In this document: piece by piece, positions 1-7,856 of the stretch
How positions within the stretch are numbered: position 1 is the stretch's first letter
Layout: every line of letters starts with the position of its first letter
Assembly: GCA_016871805.1 (NCBI GenBank)
Contig: VHCG01000040.1
Coordinates: 1 to 33,290, forward strand
Direction of reading: 5' to 3'
Length of the DNA stretch: 33,290 nucleotides
Source of the DNA: Verrucomicrobiota bacterium
Lineage (GTDB): Bacteria; Verrucomicrobiota; Verrucomicrobiia; Limisphaerales; UBA9464
Translations under genes and position numbers: made by a program
The notes under the pieces: model-generated
The model's input: only the letters and a program-made list of their open reading frames with translations
What the model was told of the DNA's origin: nothing
Database searches by the model: none

Positions 1-1
1 C

Positions 2-46
2 AGCTACAAATGGCTCGGCTGGGGCACCGGCCAAATCCGAGCCTGA
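2..46 (+). CDS. possible 3' end of a gene cut by the window edge
   Basis: Reading from base 2, an open frame enters from the left edge and ends at TGA 44-46, encoding SYKWLGWGTGQIRA. The residue mix is protein-like, and the next gene starts 45 bases later on the same strand. Only 14 residues are visible, so no family can be named and chance is a real alternative. Confidence 0.3.
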   Translation, partial: SYKWLGWGTGQIRA

Positions 47-91
47 GACCCTCGTCGCGTCACCCACCCAATCCAACCCAGACACCCTCTC

Positions 92-1120
92 ATGCGCGCC
101 CTCCAGCTCGAACGTCCCCAATCCTTGCGGTTCCTCGACGTGCCCGAACCTCCGGCGCCGGGCCCCGGCGAGGCCCTGCTCCGGGTCTATCAGGTTGGCA
201 TCTGCGGCACCGATTACAGCGGCTATCTTGGGAAGATGCCGTTCTTCAGCTACCCGCGGATTCCAGGCCATGAGCTCGGTGTCGAGGTGCTGGCCGTGGG
301 CGAGGGTGTCACCCATGTCCATCCTGGGGACCGCTGCTCGGTGGAACCCTACATCAACTGCCAACGCTGTTCCGCCTGCCGTCGGGGCCACACCAATTGC
401 TGTGAATCCAACCAGACCCTGGGAGTGATGTGCGACGGGGGACTGCAGGAGCGCATCCTTCTCCCTGCCCGAAAGCTGTACCCTGCACCGGCGCTCTCCA
501 ACGAGCAGGCGGCACTGGTGGAAACCCTCGCGATCGGATGCCATGCGGTGGACCGGAGCGGCCTGAAGTCGGGCGAGACGGCCCTCGTCATCGGTGCGGG
601 TCCGATCGGACTCGCCGCGATGGAATTCACCAAGCTGGCCGGCGCCAGGACGATTGTGCTCGACATGAACTCCCAGCGACTCGCGTTCGTGCGCGAGCGG
701 ATGGGCATCGCCGACACCCTGCTGGCGTCCGGAGGCGATGACGACGTCCAGGGTATGGCCGACCTGACGGGAGGCGAGATGGCCCATGTCGTGATCGACG
801 CCACCGGATCCAATCGATCGATGAGCGAGGCCCTCCGGTTCTGCGCCTTCGCCGGCCGGCTGGTCTATGTCGGGATCACCCAGGCCGAGTTGACCTTCCC
901 GCACGCCCCGATCCTGCACCGCAGGGAACTGACCCTGTTCGCCAGCCGCAACGCCCTTCCCCGGGACTTCGCCCGGATCATCTCCCTGATCGGATCGGGT
1001 CAGCTCGACACCGGCCCTTGGATCACGCACCGGGTGCCGTTCCCGAACGTGGTCGGGGAATTTTCGAAGTACCTCAAGCCGGAGTCGGGCGTCATCAAGG
1101 CCATGATCTCGCTCGAATGA
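92..1120 (+). CDS. zinc-dependent alcohol dehydrogenase family protein (MDR superfamily)
   Basis: This 342-residue protein is a medium-chain dehydrogenase/reductase that should oxidise an alcohol or polyol with NAD(P). The catalytic zinc ligands are visible as C38 in GICGTD and H60-E61 in PGHE. The structural zinc set is C90, C93, C96 and C104. The dinucleotide-binding glycine motif GAGPIG lies at 168-173. The order is the usual GroES-like N-terminal domain followed by a Rossmann domain, and the length is normal for the family. Related members act on sorbitol, threonine or galactitol; the substrate cannot be told here. The start at ATG 92 gives a typical N-terminus. The stop overlaps the ATG of the next gene (ATGA at 1117-1120), so the two are probably translated together. 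Confidence 0.9.
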   Translation: MRALQLERPQSLRFLDVPEPPAPGPGEALLRVYQVGICGTDYSGYLGKMPFFSYPRIPGHELGVEVLAVGEGVTHVHPGDRCSVEPYINCQRCSACRRGHTNCCESNQTLGVMCDGGLQERILLPARKLYPAPALSNEQAALVETLAIGCHAVDRSGLKSGETALVIGAGPIGLAAMEFTKLAGARTIVLDMNSQRLAFVRERMGIADTLLASGGDDDVQGMADLTGGEMAHVVIDATGSNRSMSEALRFCAFAGRLVYVGITQAELTFPHAPILHRRELTLFASRNALPRDFARIISLIGSGQLDTGPWITHRVPFPNVVGEFSKYLKPESGVIKAMISLE

Positions 1121-1938
1121 ACACGGCATCCTTCGAGCCGCCGCATCCCGACACTGCGACGACGGCGTTCACCCTGATCGAACTCCTGGTGGTGGTCGCG
1201 ATCATCGCGATTCTCGCCGGCATGCTCCTTCCCGCGCTGGGGCGGGCCCGATCCAAGGCCCAGGGTGCCGCCTGCCAGGCCAACCTCAAGCAGCTCCACC
1301 TCGGATGGAAGCTCTACGCCGACGACCACAATGACCGGCTCGTGAACAACCACGGGGTCGGGGAGACCCGGGCCCGTCGGATCAACTGGGTGAACCACGT
1401 GCTCAACTGGGACGACTCCGAGGAGAACACGAACACGACCTACCTGACGGAGGCCAGGCTCGGAAACCACCTGGGGCGTTCCGTGGCCGTCTTCAAGTGC
1501 CCTTCCGACCTCTCCCGGAGCACGGTCGGCCTCCGCACCCGGAGCTTCTCGATGAACTCGCTCGTCGGAGATCCCGGCGAGCTGACCAACCGGTTCAACC
1601 CATCCTTCCAGCAGCACTTCCGGGAGGCAGACGTCCAGAACCCCTCGACGATCTTTGTCTTCCTCGACGAGCACCCCGACACGATCAACGACGGGTTCTT
1701 CATGAACCGGCTCGAGGAGGCCCCGAAATGGGGCAACCTGCCGGCCAGCCACCATCAGGGCTCCGCCAACCTCGCGTTTGCGGACGGACATGTCGAAAAC
1801 CACCGCTGGCAGGTCACATCGGGAGCCGGTTCCACCCTGCGCCCCAACGTCAAGGGCGGTGCCGGCGGCATCTTCCCGGCCGAGCCCACAGCCGACTGGG
1901 ACTGGCTCCGGGACCGGTCGTCGTTGCGTCGTCCGTGA
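1117..1938 (+). CDS. prepilin-type N-terminal cleavage/methylation protein with H-X9-DG tail
   Basis: This 273-residue protein has a type IV pilin/type II secretion pseudopilin leader. A short N-terminus precedes [16 protein letters not shown], with Phe18 as the mature +1 residue and Glu22 as the conserved +5 Glu. The residue before the cleavage point is Ala17 rather than the classical Gly; AFTLIELL is common in PVC bacteria. The C-terminal part carries a His, nine residues, then Asp-Gly ([13 protein letters not shown]), the H-X9-DG signature of the DUF1559-like proteins expanded in Verrucomicrobiota and Planctomycetota. It should be exported and held by its N-terminal helix. The start at 1117 was chosen over an upstream ATG at 1018 because it makes an ATGA overlap with the dehydrogenase and puts the leader close to the N-terminus. 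The cargo or function is unknown. Confidence 0.88.
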   Translation: MNTASFEPPHPDTATTAFTLIELLVVVAIIAILAGMLLPALGRARSKAQGAACQANLKQLHLGWKLYADDHNDRLVNNHGVGETRARRINWVNHVLNWDDSEENTNTTYLTEARLGNHLGRSVAVFKCPSDLSRSTVGLRTRSFSMNSLVGDPGELTNRFNPSFQQHFREADVQNPSTIFVFLDEHPDTINDGFFMNRLEEAPKWGNLPASHHQGSANLAFADGHVENHRWQVTSGAGSTLRPNVKGGAGGIFPAEPTADWDWLRDRSSLRRP

Positions 1939-1989
1939 CCCGTTTTCACCGCCGGATTCAAATCAGACCGAATTCCTCCGCTTCACGGA

Positions 1990-2017
1990 TTGACAGTCTG
2001 GGTGACCTGAATAATTT
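1990..2017 (+). promoter_or_regulatory. sigma70-like promoter of the Rrf2/Fe-S cluster
   Basis: A perfect -35 TTGACA (1990-1995) is followed after 16 bases by a -10-like TAATTT (2012-2017). The stretch is AT-rich against a GC-rich background and lies 35 bases before the Rrf2 start codon. The predicted transcription start, near 2024, would leave a leader of about 29 bases. Confidence 0.6.
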
Positions 2018-2029
2018 GATTTTCAACAA

Positions 2030-2042
2030 GACCAATTTGGTC
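2030..2042. promoter_or_regulatory. inverted repeat, candidate operator for the Rrf2 regulator
   Basis: GACCAA-T-TTGGTC is a perfect 6+1+6 palindrome located just after the predicted transcription start and 10 bases before the Rrf2 ATG. A repressor bound here would block the promoter at 1990-2017. Rrf2 regulators are often autoregulated, so this is a natural operator candidate, but binding is inferred from position only. Confidence 0.45.
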
Positions 2043-2052
2043 CTATTCACCG

Positions 2053-2565
2053 ATGCAAATCACCCGAGCGAGCGAGTACGCGATGTTGGGCCTCTTGGCC
2101 CTCTCGCGTCGCCCTGCGGGGTCGATCGAGATGGTGGATGCGCTGGCCCATGAGGAAGGCGTTCCAACCTCATTTCTCGGCAAGATTTTCCAGAGCCTTT
2201 CGAGGGCCGGGATTGTGAAGTCAGCCCGGGGTTCTGGTGGCGGATTCTCTCTGGTGCGGACTCCGGACGAAATCACGGTTCTGGAGGTCATCGAGGCGGT
2301 CGAGGGCCCCATCGCACTCCAGCGGTGCCTCGAGACCGACTCCGACTGCACCCATCGGGAAGGCTGTGCTCTGTGTGGGCTTTTTTCGGAGGCACAGGAC
2401 CGGGTGAAAGAGATCTTTGGTCGAACCTCCGTGGCGGAACTCACCCGGCGTCACACCCCCTTCGTCGAGTATGAAGAACGGACGGCGCGGTCGAGACCGA
2501 AGCATCCTAAGACCGCAGCGGCGACGAAGCCCAAGCGGTCGCGAACCCTGAAACTTTCATCCTAA
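2053..2565 (+). CDS. Rrf2 family transcriptional regulator (IscR-like)
   Basis: This 170-residue protein has the Rrf2 winged helix-turn-helix domain: MQITRASEYAMLGLLAL at the N-terminus, a recognition region around residues 36-52, and the wing SARGSGGGFSL at 57-66. Cysteines C92, C99, C105 and C108 match the Fe-S-ligating cluster region of IscR-type members, so it probably senses Fe-S status. The C-terminus past about residue 140 is basic and low in complexity (RSRPKHPKTAAATKPKRSR). It is the first gene of the Fe-S cluster, 10 bases before iscU, and has a palindrome over its own promoter. No strong Shine-Dalgarno sequence precedes the ATG. The family call is firm; cluster binding is inferred. 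Confidence 0.9.
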   Translation: MQITRASEYAMLGLLALSRRPAGSIEMVDALAHEEGVPTSFLGKIFQSLSRAGIVKSARGSGGGFSLVRTPDEITVLEVIEAVEGPIALQRCLETDSDCTHREGCALCGLFSEAQDRVKEIFGRTSVAELTRRHTPFVEYEERTARSRPKHPKTAAATKPKRSRTLKLSS

Positions 2566-2575
2566 CTGTTGAACC

Positions 2576-3004
2576 ATGAGCGAAACCTACACCCTTTATA
2601 ATTCCACTGTGATGGACCACTTCATGCACCCCCGCAACATGGGCGACCTGAAAGATGCCGACGGCGTGGGCGAGGTGGGTGCCGCCGCCTGTGGCGACAT
2701 CATGAAGATCAGCCTCAAGATCAAGGACGGGAAGATCGAGGATGCCCGGTTCAAGACCTTCGGCTGTGGATCCGCGATCGCCAGCTCCAGCATGGCCACC
2801 GAGCTCATCAAGGGTCGCAGCATCGACGAGGCGATGAACTTCACGAACCAGGAGGTCGTCGATGCCCTCGGCGGTCTGCCGCCGGTCAAGATCCACTGCT
2901 CGGTCCTAGCCGAAGAAGCCCTTAAGGCTGCGCTCGAGGACTACATCCGGAAGCATCCGGAGACCGCTTCGAAACTGCAGACGCCGGTACCGGCCGCCGC
3001 CTGA
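2576..3004 (+). CDS. iscU: IscU-type Fe-S cluster scaffold protein
   Basis: This 142-residue protein is an IscU/NifU-N scaffold on which [2Fe-2S] clusters are built from persulfide sulfur and iron. The three ligand cysteines are C39 (AACGD), C64 (GCGSAIASSS) and C108 (HCSVLAEEAL). The conserved Asp, which in other IscU proteins aids cluster release, is D41. LPPVK at 101-105 is the HscA chaperone recognition motif, so this is a true ISC-type scaffold; no hscA or hscB lies in the window. A short Pro/Ala-rich tail follows residue 125. The gene lies 10 bases after the Rrf2 regulator and is followed by an intrinsic terminator at 3022-3061. Confidence 0.93.
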   Translation: MSETYTLYNSTVMDHFMHPRNMGDLKDADGVGEVGAAACGDIMKISLKIKDGKIEDARFKTFGCGSAIASSSMATELIKGRSIDEAMNFTNQEVVDALGGLPPVKIHCSVLAEEALKAALEDYIRKHPETASKLQTPVPAAA

Positions 3005-3021
3005 GCGGACTCGTCCGGATC

Positions 3022-3061
3022 CTCCGCGGCCCACGGGTTCCCGTGCCACCGCGGATTTTTT
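3022..3061 (+). terminator. intrinsic terminator between iscU and the iscS-like gene
   Basis: The outer arms CCGCGG (3024-3029) and CCGCGG (3049-3054) enclose inner arms CACGGG and CCCGTG, with a TT loop and short internal bulges. Six T follow at 3056-3061. This is a strong Rho-independent terminator form. It sits 17 bases after the iscU stop and would separate, or attenuate, expression of the iscS-like and mrp genes relative to rrf2-iscU. Confidence 0.8.
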
Positions 3062-3125
3062 GTCCTTGGATCGCCTGCCCGGCATCCAGTTCGCCTTCCA
3101 CCGTTTGAAGGCTATCCTCGATCTC

Positions 3126-4391
3126 ATGCGTCACGTCTATCTCGACCACCAGGCGGCCACTCCACTCCTGCCCGAGGCCTTCGAGGCCATGAAACCGTTC
3201 TTCACGGAATGGTTTGGAAACCCGTCCTCCCTCCACGAACACGGACTCCGGGTTCGCGAGGCTCTGAAGCGTTCCCGGGAACAGATGGCTGCGCTGATCC
3301 ACGCAGGTAGCCCTGACGAGATCTTCTTCACCTCCGACGGCACGGAATCGGCCAACCTCGCCATCAAGGGGGTCGCCTATGCCAATGAACGCCGCGGAAA
3401 GCACCTAGTCGTCTGCGCCACGGAACATCCCAGCGTCATCAACTCCGTCGAGTTCCTCGAGAAACAGGGCTGGACCTGCACCCGGGTGGGGGTCGACGCC
3501 GAGGGCCGCCTTCGCCTTCACGAACTCAAGGAGGCCATCACACCCCAGACCGTCCTCGTCGCGGTCCACCATGTGAATCACGACATCGGCACGATCCAGC
3601 CTGTCGCCGAGGTGGGACGCATCTGCTCCGACAAGGGCGTGCCCCTCTACGTGGACTGCGAGGCCAGCGCAGGCTGGCTGCCGATCGACGTCGAGGCCTG
3701 GGGTGCGGCCCTCGTCAGCTTCTCCCCCCACCGGTTCTACGGTCCCAAGGGAGTGGGTGTCCTCTACCGCAACAAGAAGGCGCGCCTCGTGTCCATCATC
3801 CACGGCGGCGTGCAGGAAGGAGGGCGCCGTGCCGGAACCGAGAACGTCCCCGCGATTGTCGGTGCCGGAGTGGCGGCGGAAGTGGCCCGGATGGATCTCG
3901 ACGCCAGGATTGCCCACACCCGGGAACTGCAGGCCCGCCTCTGGGATGGACTGGAGAAACACGTCGGGTTCATCAAGCTCAATGGCCCCCGCCCCGGACC
4001 TGACCGGATTTCCACCAACCTCAACATCTCCACCGAATTCATCGAGGGTGAGGGTCAGCTCCTGCTGTGTGATCTCAACGGGATCGCGGTGGCCAGCGGA
4101 TCCAGCTGCGTCAGCAAGTCCCTGAAGATCTCTCACGTCCTGGCCGCGATCGGACTCGATCACGCGCTGGCCCAGGGCAACATCATCATGACCCTTGGCA
4201 GGGACACCTCGGTCGAGGATGTCGACTATGTCGTTCAGACCTTCGTGAGGATCGTGGAGAAACTCCGGGGCATGTCCCCGATGTGGGACGAGTTCCAACG
4301 GGGCATCATCGACTCCGTCATCCGACCCACGGGCCGCGGAAAATCCTTCAGCCAGCATGCCGCGGATGTCTCGGGAAAACCCGCCCATTAG
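3126..4391 (+). CDS. iscS: IscS-family cysteine desulfurase homologue lacking the PLP-binding lysine
   Basis: This 421-residue protein aligns along its whole length with group I cysteine desulfurases (IscS/NifS), which use PLP to take sulfur from cysteine and pass it to IscU. Preserved features are the N-terminal YLDHQAATP, TSDGTES (69-75), the stacking His H101, the PLP aspartate D177, RRAGTEN and the mobile-loop cysteine C328 in ASGSSC. The C-terminal SPMWDEF also resembles IscS. However, the Schiff-base lysine is Arg: SPHRFYGPKG has R203 (codon CGG, 3732-3734) where IscS has HK. The Gln contacting PLP aligns with A180, and the substrate-carboxylate Arg aligns with I354. The enzyme is probably unable to do normal PLP chemistry; a relay or regulatory role is inference. 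I start at ATG 3126, 11 residues before the conserved core. The gene follows a terminator and precedes mrp by 56 bases. Confidence 0.88.
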   Translation: MRHVYLDHQAATPLLPEAFEAMKPFFTEWFGNPSSLHEHGLRVREALKRSREQMAALIHAGSPDEIFFTSDGTESANLAIKGVAYANERRGKHLVVCATEHPSVINSVEFLEKQGWTCTRVGVDAEGRLRLHELKEAITPQTVLVAVHHVNHDIGTIQPVAEVGRICSDKGVPLYVDCEASAGWLPIDVEAWGAALVSFSPHRFYGPKGVGVLYRNKKARLVSIIHGGVQEGGRRAGTENVPAIVGAGVAAEVARMDLDARIAHTRELQARLWDGLEKHVGFIKLNGPRPGPDRISTNLNISTEFIEGEGQLLLCDLNGIAVASGSSCVSKSLKISHVLAAIGLDHALAQGNIIMTLGRDTSVEDVDYVVQTFVRIVEKLRGMSPMWDEFQRGIIDSVIRPTGRGKSFSQHAADVSGKPAH

Positions 4392-4447
4392 GCCTGACAC
4401 CCGCAGGCCACGGCAACGACTTGGAACCCCCAGCAAAACGCCATCCC

Positions 4448-5485
4448 ATGATTTCCAAAGAGGCAATCCTGCACATCCTCAAGACCGTCAAATACCCCGG
4501 ATACAGCCGCGACATCGTCTCGTTCGGCCTGGTGAAGGAGATCCAGACCGAGACCAATGCCGTCGGTGTCCTCATCGAGCTCACCTCCCCCAGTCCAGAG
4601 ATCGGGGAACAGATCGCGGACGCGGCACGGCTGGCACTTCGGGACGGGATTCCCGGCCTCGTGGACGCCCATGTCCAGGTCAAGGTCCCCACGGGAGCCC
4701 CGACTCCCCCGGGGCCCGTCGCCAAGAACCGACTGCCCCACATCAAACGCGTCATCGCCGTGGCCTCGGGCAAGGGTGGCGTTGGAAAATCCACCTGCTC
4801 AGTCAACCTCGCCTGTGCTCTCCGTCACATCGGAGCCCGGGTGGGTCTCCTCGATGGTGACATCTACGGTCCCAGCATTCCCCTGATGATGGGGGTGCAA
4901 CACCGACCCGAGATCACCGAGGAGGAGCATCTGATCCCCCCCTTCGCCCACGGGGTTCGCCTGATGAGCATGGGGTTTCTCATCCCGGACGACCAACCGG
5001 TCATCTGGCGTGGACCCATGATCCAGAAGACAATGCAACAGTTCATCCATCAGGTGGACTGGGGTGAGTTGGACTATCTGCTGGTGGATCTTCCGCCGGG
5101 CACCGGGGACGCCCAGCTTTCCCTGTGTCAGATCGTGCCTCTGGATGGCGGGGTGATCGTGACAACGCCCCAGCAGGCCTCGATCGGGGTCGTCCGCAAA
5201 GGCATGGGCATGTTTGAAAAGGTCAACGTCCCGCTGCTCGGTCTCATCGAGAACATGAGCTACTTCACCGCTCCGGATGGGTCGCGTGTCGAGATTTTCG
5301 GCCATGGCGGAGGCGCGATGGAGGCCCAACGCAAAGGCATCCCGTTCCTCGGTGAGATTCCGATCCTCCCAGCAGTCCGGGAAGGCGGCGACCGCGGGAT
5401 GCCTGCCGTGGTATCGGACCCCACCGGTCCAGCAGGACGGCCGTTCATCCAGGTGGCCCAGACCCTTCGGGAGAGACTGGGCTGA
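4448..5485 (+). CDS. mrp: Mrp/ApbC family P-loop ATPase (Fe-S carrier type)
   Basis: This 345-residue protein has an N-terminal MIP18/DUF59 domain (about 1-85) and a ParA-like Mrp ATPase domain with the deviant Walker A GKGGVGKS at 108-115. DIYGPSIP and the DLPPGTGD motif follow. Mrp/ApbC proteins bind and transfer Fe-S clusters in an ATP-dependent way. The C-terminal CxxC that bridges a cluster in enterobacterial ApbC is absent: the matching stretch reads ENMSYFTAPDGS. Some alphaproteobacterial Mrp proteins also look like this, so the lack is not unique. ATG 4448 is chosen because it starts directly at the DUF59 helix; an upstream in-frame start at 4283 would lie inside the iscS-like gene. 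The placement supports Fe-S delivery. Confidence 0.92.
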   Translation: MISKEAILHILKTVKYPGYSRDIVSFGLVKEIQTETNAVGVLIELTSPSPEIGEQIADAARLALRDGIPGLVDAHVQVKVPTGAPTPPGPVAKNRLPHIKRVIAVASGKGGVGKSTCSVNLACALRHIGARVGLLDGDIYGPSIPLMMGVQHRPEITEEEHLIPPFAHGVRLMSMGFLIPDDQPVIWRGPMIQKTMQQFIHQVDWGELDYLLVDLPPGTGDAQLSLCQIVPLDGGVIVTTPQQASIGVVRKGMGMFEKVNVPLLGLIENMSYFTAPDGSRVEIFGHGGGAMEAQRKGIPFLGEIPILPAVREGGDRGMPAVVSDPTGPAGRPFIQVAQTLRERLG

Positions 5486-5546
5486 TTCCGGGTGGGATCA
5501 GCATCTGTCTTTGACGCACCACACGGCGCAGTTCATTGTCAAAAAC

Positions 5547-6719
5547 ATGACAGAGCCTCTCCCGCGACTCAGGCTGTGGACGGCCTGCCTCATCATCACA
5601 GGGGCTCTTGGCACCGCAGTGACCGCCGGCGAACCGGCCCAGGTTTCGATCCCATCGAACCGGAAAGGTCCGGCCGAGCTCCCCAACCGCAAGAAACAGC
5701 CCTCCTTTCGCTCGCTGGACGGCAGTTCCATGGGAGGCGTCATCGACGGGAAAGCCACCGAGTCCATACCGCAGGTGGATCCGGTCCTCCCCGATGCCCG
5801 AAAGCAGCTGGAGCTCTTCGAACGGCTCGACAAGAAGAGGAACTTCCTGCTGACCGATCCCTCCAGCGACAATGGAAGGAAGGAATTGCGCTCCTTCGAC
5901 AAGGGAGCCAACGCAGCGGATGAAGCGCTGTCCGTCGGTCCCCGGAAGCCGCGGACCGCCTTGGAGCGCCGGCTCAAGACTGACGCCGAAGCGGCGAGGA
6001 ACGCCTCCACCCGGGATCCTGGAACCGACGACAACAGGACACGCGCCGATAGGGGATATCTGGACCGGGATAAACAGGGTGATTCAACCGACCGAGACGA
6101 CGGCGGTAGGAAGACGGACGACCGTGAGGAAGAGACCCGTGACAACAACGGCAACGACGACAAGCCAGGAGAGTCCACCGGTCTGACCCAGTCCTTCCAG
6201 AAGCAGCTGGATCCGGAGAACGGCAACGCCCTTGAGCAACGGCTTTCCAAGACCGGCACCTCATCCGGGGCCAAGATCGGTTCGGAAGCCGATCCTCGGC
6301 ATGAAAACCTCCGGTCGACCCCGTCGAATCTCGGTGGACGGGGTTCCTTAGTCGACGACCTCAGCCGCCAGCGGATTGAGCGCTACCAGCAGGTGACCGG
6401 AGGCGGTGGACTCCTGAGATCGTCCGAGGCTCCTGAGCCCTCGGCCTTCAGTCGCAGTCGGGAGATGCGGGTTGACGCCTTCGGTCCTGTGGGTGTCTCC
6501 CCTGCTGCCTCAAGGCCAGGCAGTGGGCTTGGCAGCCCCGGGAACGAGACACCGAACCTCGATCTCCGAGCCGGCAGATCGGGTCTCTCAGCACCGCCGT
6601 CCACCTTCAGCCTGCCCGCACCATCGGCGGGCTCCGGACTCCTGAGTCCACCCCAGACCTCTCCATCCCAACGCATTCTCCGGGACAACAGGCCCGCTCC
6701 TCCCCGTTTCCAGCCGTGA
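5547..6719 (+). CDS. secreted, largely disordered protein of unknown function
   Basis: This 390-residue protein begins with a signal peptide (basic MTEPLPRLRLW, then a hydrophobic core ACLIITGALGTAV, cleavage likely near residue 28). The rest is hydrophilic and probably disordered. There is a strongly charged Asp/Arg/Asn-rich segment around residues 150-215 and a Gly/Ser/Pro-rich C-terminal third. No catalytic motif, lipobox or cell-wall anchor is visible, and I do not recognise the family. The ATG at 5547 is preferred to longer in-frame starts inside mrp because it leads straight into the signal peptide. The stop overlaps the GTG of the next gene, so the two form a translational pair exported to the periplasm or surface. 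Confidence 0.75.
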   Translation: MTEPLPRLRLWTACLIITGALGTAVTAGEPAQVSIPSNRKGPAELPNRKKQPSFRSLDGSSMGGVIDGKATESIPQVDPVLPDARKQLELFERLDKKRNFLLTDPSSDNGRKELRSFDKGANAADEALSVGPRKPRTALERRLKTDAEAARNASTRDPGTDDNRTRADRGYLDRDKQGDSTDRDDGGRKTDDREEETRDNNGNDDKPGESTGLTQSFQKQLDPENGNALEQRLSKTGTSSGAKIGSEADPRHENLRSTPSNLGGRGSLVDDLSRQRIERYQQVTGGGGLLRSSEAPEPSAFSRSREMRVDAFGPVGVSPAASRPGSGLGSPGNETPNLDLRAGRSGLSAPPSTFSLPAPSAGSGLLSPPQTSPSQRILRDNRPAPPRFQP

Positions 6720-7180
6720 CCTTCTCCCGCGCCCTGATCGTGTGGGTTCTGCTCACCCTCACGTCGGTCACCCATTCGGTGGCCAAAGAGGCTTCCATCG
6801 TCAAAGTCCTTCCCCATCTTCTGGATCTCAGGGGCCGGGCTTCCCTTGCTCCGGGTCTCTTCCAGCGGGATGCCTACCAAGGCCAACTCCGGAAGGACCC
6901 AAAACAGGTATCGGGGATGCGATTCAACATCCAGTGGAGGGCCAAGGGTGTTCCCATCAAGGAGCTTGTGCTCAAGGTCTGGCTGAAGACCGCGGGACGA
7001 AACCCCAATGACCCATTGGAACTCACGGTACCCATCCGGGGGAATCGCAGATGGGGTCGATGGTCCGCGGTTCCCTATGACGGGAAGTTGTTCACGGACA
7101 ACGGGCAGGTCCTGGCGTGGAAGGTGGAGTTGAGACGAGGGGAGACCCCGTTGGCGACCCAGACTTCCTTCCTTTGGTAA
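6716..7180 (+). CDS. small secreted protein of unknown function
   Basis: This 154-residue protein has a signal peptide (TFSRALIVWVLLTLTSVTHSVA) followed by a compact domain rich in beta-strand-forming residues, for example MRFNIQWRAKGVPIKELVLKV and WKVELRRGETPLA. It looks like a single Ig-like or jelly-roll sandwich, but no family is recognised. It starts with GTG at 6716, which overlaps the TGA of the preceding secreted protein (GTGA), so coupled translation is expected and the two proteins may work together. A hairpin over the stop codon (7172-7200) could end the transcript. Confidence 0.75.
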   Translation: MTFSRALIVWVLLTLTSVTHSVAKEASIVKVLPHLLDLRGRASLAPGLFQRDAYQGQLRKDPKQVSGMRFNIQWRAKGVPIKELVLKVWLKTAGRNPNDPLELTVPIRGNRRWGRWSAVPYDGKLFTDNGQVLAWKVELRRGETPLATQTSFLW

Positions 7181-7200
7181 AGTCCTGAAGGACGCCAAAG
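7172..7200. terminator. hairpin over the stop codon of the secreted-protein pair
   Basis: CTTTGG (7172-7177) pairs with CCAAAG (7195-7200), and inside it GTCCT pairs with AGGAC around a GA loop (7182-7193). The TAA stop lies within the structure. There is no long T run, so this is a terminator-like hairpin between convergent genes rather than a classical one. Confidence 0.45.
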
Positions 7201-7247
7201 ACGAAAATCGGCGGCGGGCAGTCGGGGAGAGACATTCCGGCCCGATG

Positions 7248-7856
7248 TCATCCTGCGGTTTTTCGCGCACGGTAGACGCTCACCTTTGCGGGTGGAAAGT
7301 TGCTCCACACCAGCTGTGAGTCGGTGGCCCAGAAGGCCGGGGCCGGAGGCCGGCTGCTCGCAAGCTGATAGCTGAACTGCACCCACGGCGCGCCCGGAAG
7401 CAGGCAGCCTTCAATCTGACTCGCCAGCCGAAGCACCTGATCGGGTCTGAAAACCTTGAGAGGCAGTCCGGAAAAGACAGCGCCCACCTTCTGCCCTTGG
7501 AGCAGCTCCTGGATCTCCAAAGCGTCGCCCGATAGGATTCGAGCCCTCGGGAATCGGGTCTGCAGGGATCGGGCAAGCGCAGGCGATTTTTCAACCGCAA
7601 CCAGCCGTTTCTCCGGCAACCCTGCCGCCAACAACTCCTCCGTCACGATTCCGGTGCCCGGTCCAAGCTCCAGCACCGGGTGGTCACCCCCCTCTGGAAG
7701 CCACCGGGCCATTGCACGAGCCAATGCAAGAGAACTGGGCCAGACCGCTCCCATCTGGAACGGGTTTCGGGCAATTTCCATCAGGAACTGCCTCAGCATC
7801 ATGCTCTTGGACGCCATGTCGAATGTGGGAAACTCGACGACGGATCCACCCTCCAT
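7248..7856 (-). CDS. SAM-dependent methyltransferase, PmtA-like phospholipid N-methyltransferase
   Basis: This 202-residue class I methyltransferase has motif I LELGPGTGIVTEELLAAG, then an acidic strand end (LVAVEKS), GDALE, and the sequence SGLPLKVF, which replaces NPPY. The N-terminal block FLMEIARNPFQMGAVWPSS, followed by a KsgA-like core, is characteristic of bacterial phospholipid N-methyltransferases that methylate phosphatidylethanolamine at the membrane. An rRNA adenine methylase is a less likely alternative. ATG 7856 is used; an internal ATG at 7817 (MASKSMMLRQF) is a plausible shorter start. The gene stands alone and is convergent with the secreted pair. Confidence 0.8.
   Translation of the reverse strand: MEGGSVVEFPTFDMASKSMMLRQFLMEIARNPFQMGAVWPSSLALARAMARWLPEGGDHPVLELGPGTGIVTEELLAAGLPEKRLVAVEKSPALARSLQTRFPRARILSGDALEIQELLQGQKVGAVFSGLPLKVFRPDQVLRLASQIEGCLLPGAPWVQFSYQLASSRPPAPAFWATDSQLVWSNFPPAKVSVYRARKTAG

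Noticed and set aside
3405-4466. Minus-strand open frame of about 353 codons opposite the iscS-like gene
   Set aside because: Shadow of a well-supported gene, with no recognisable domain.
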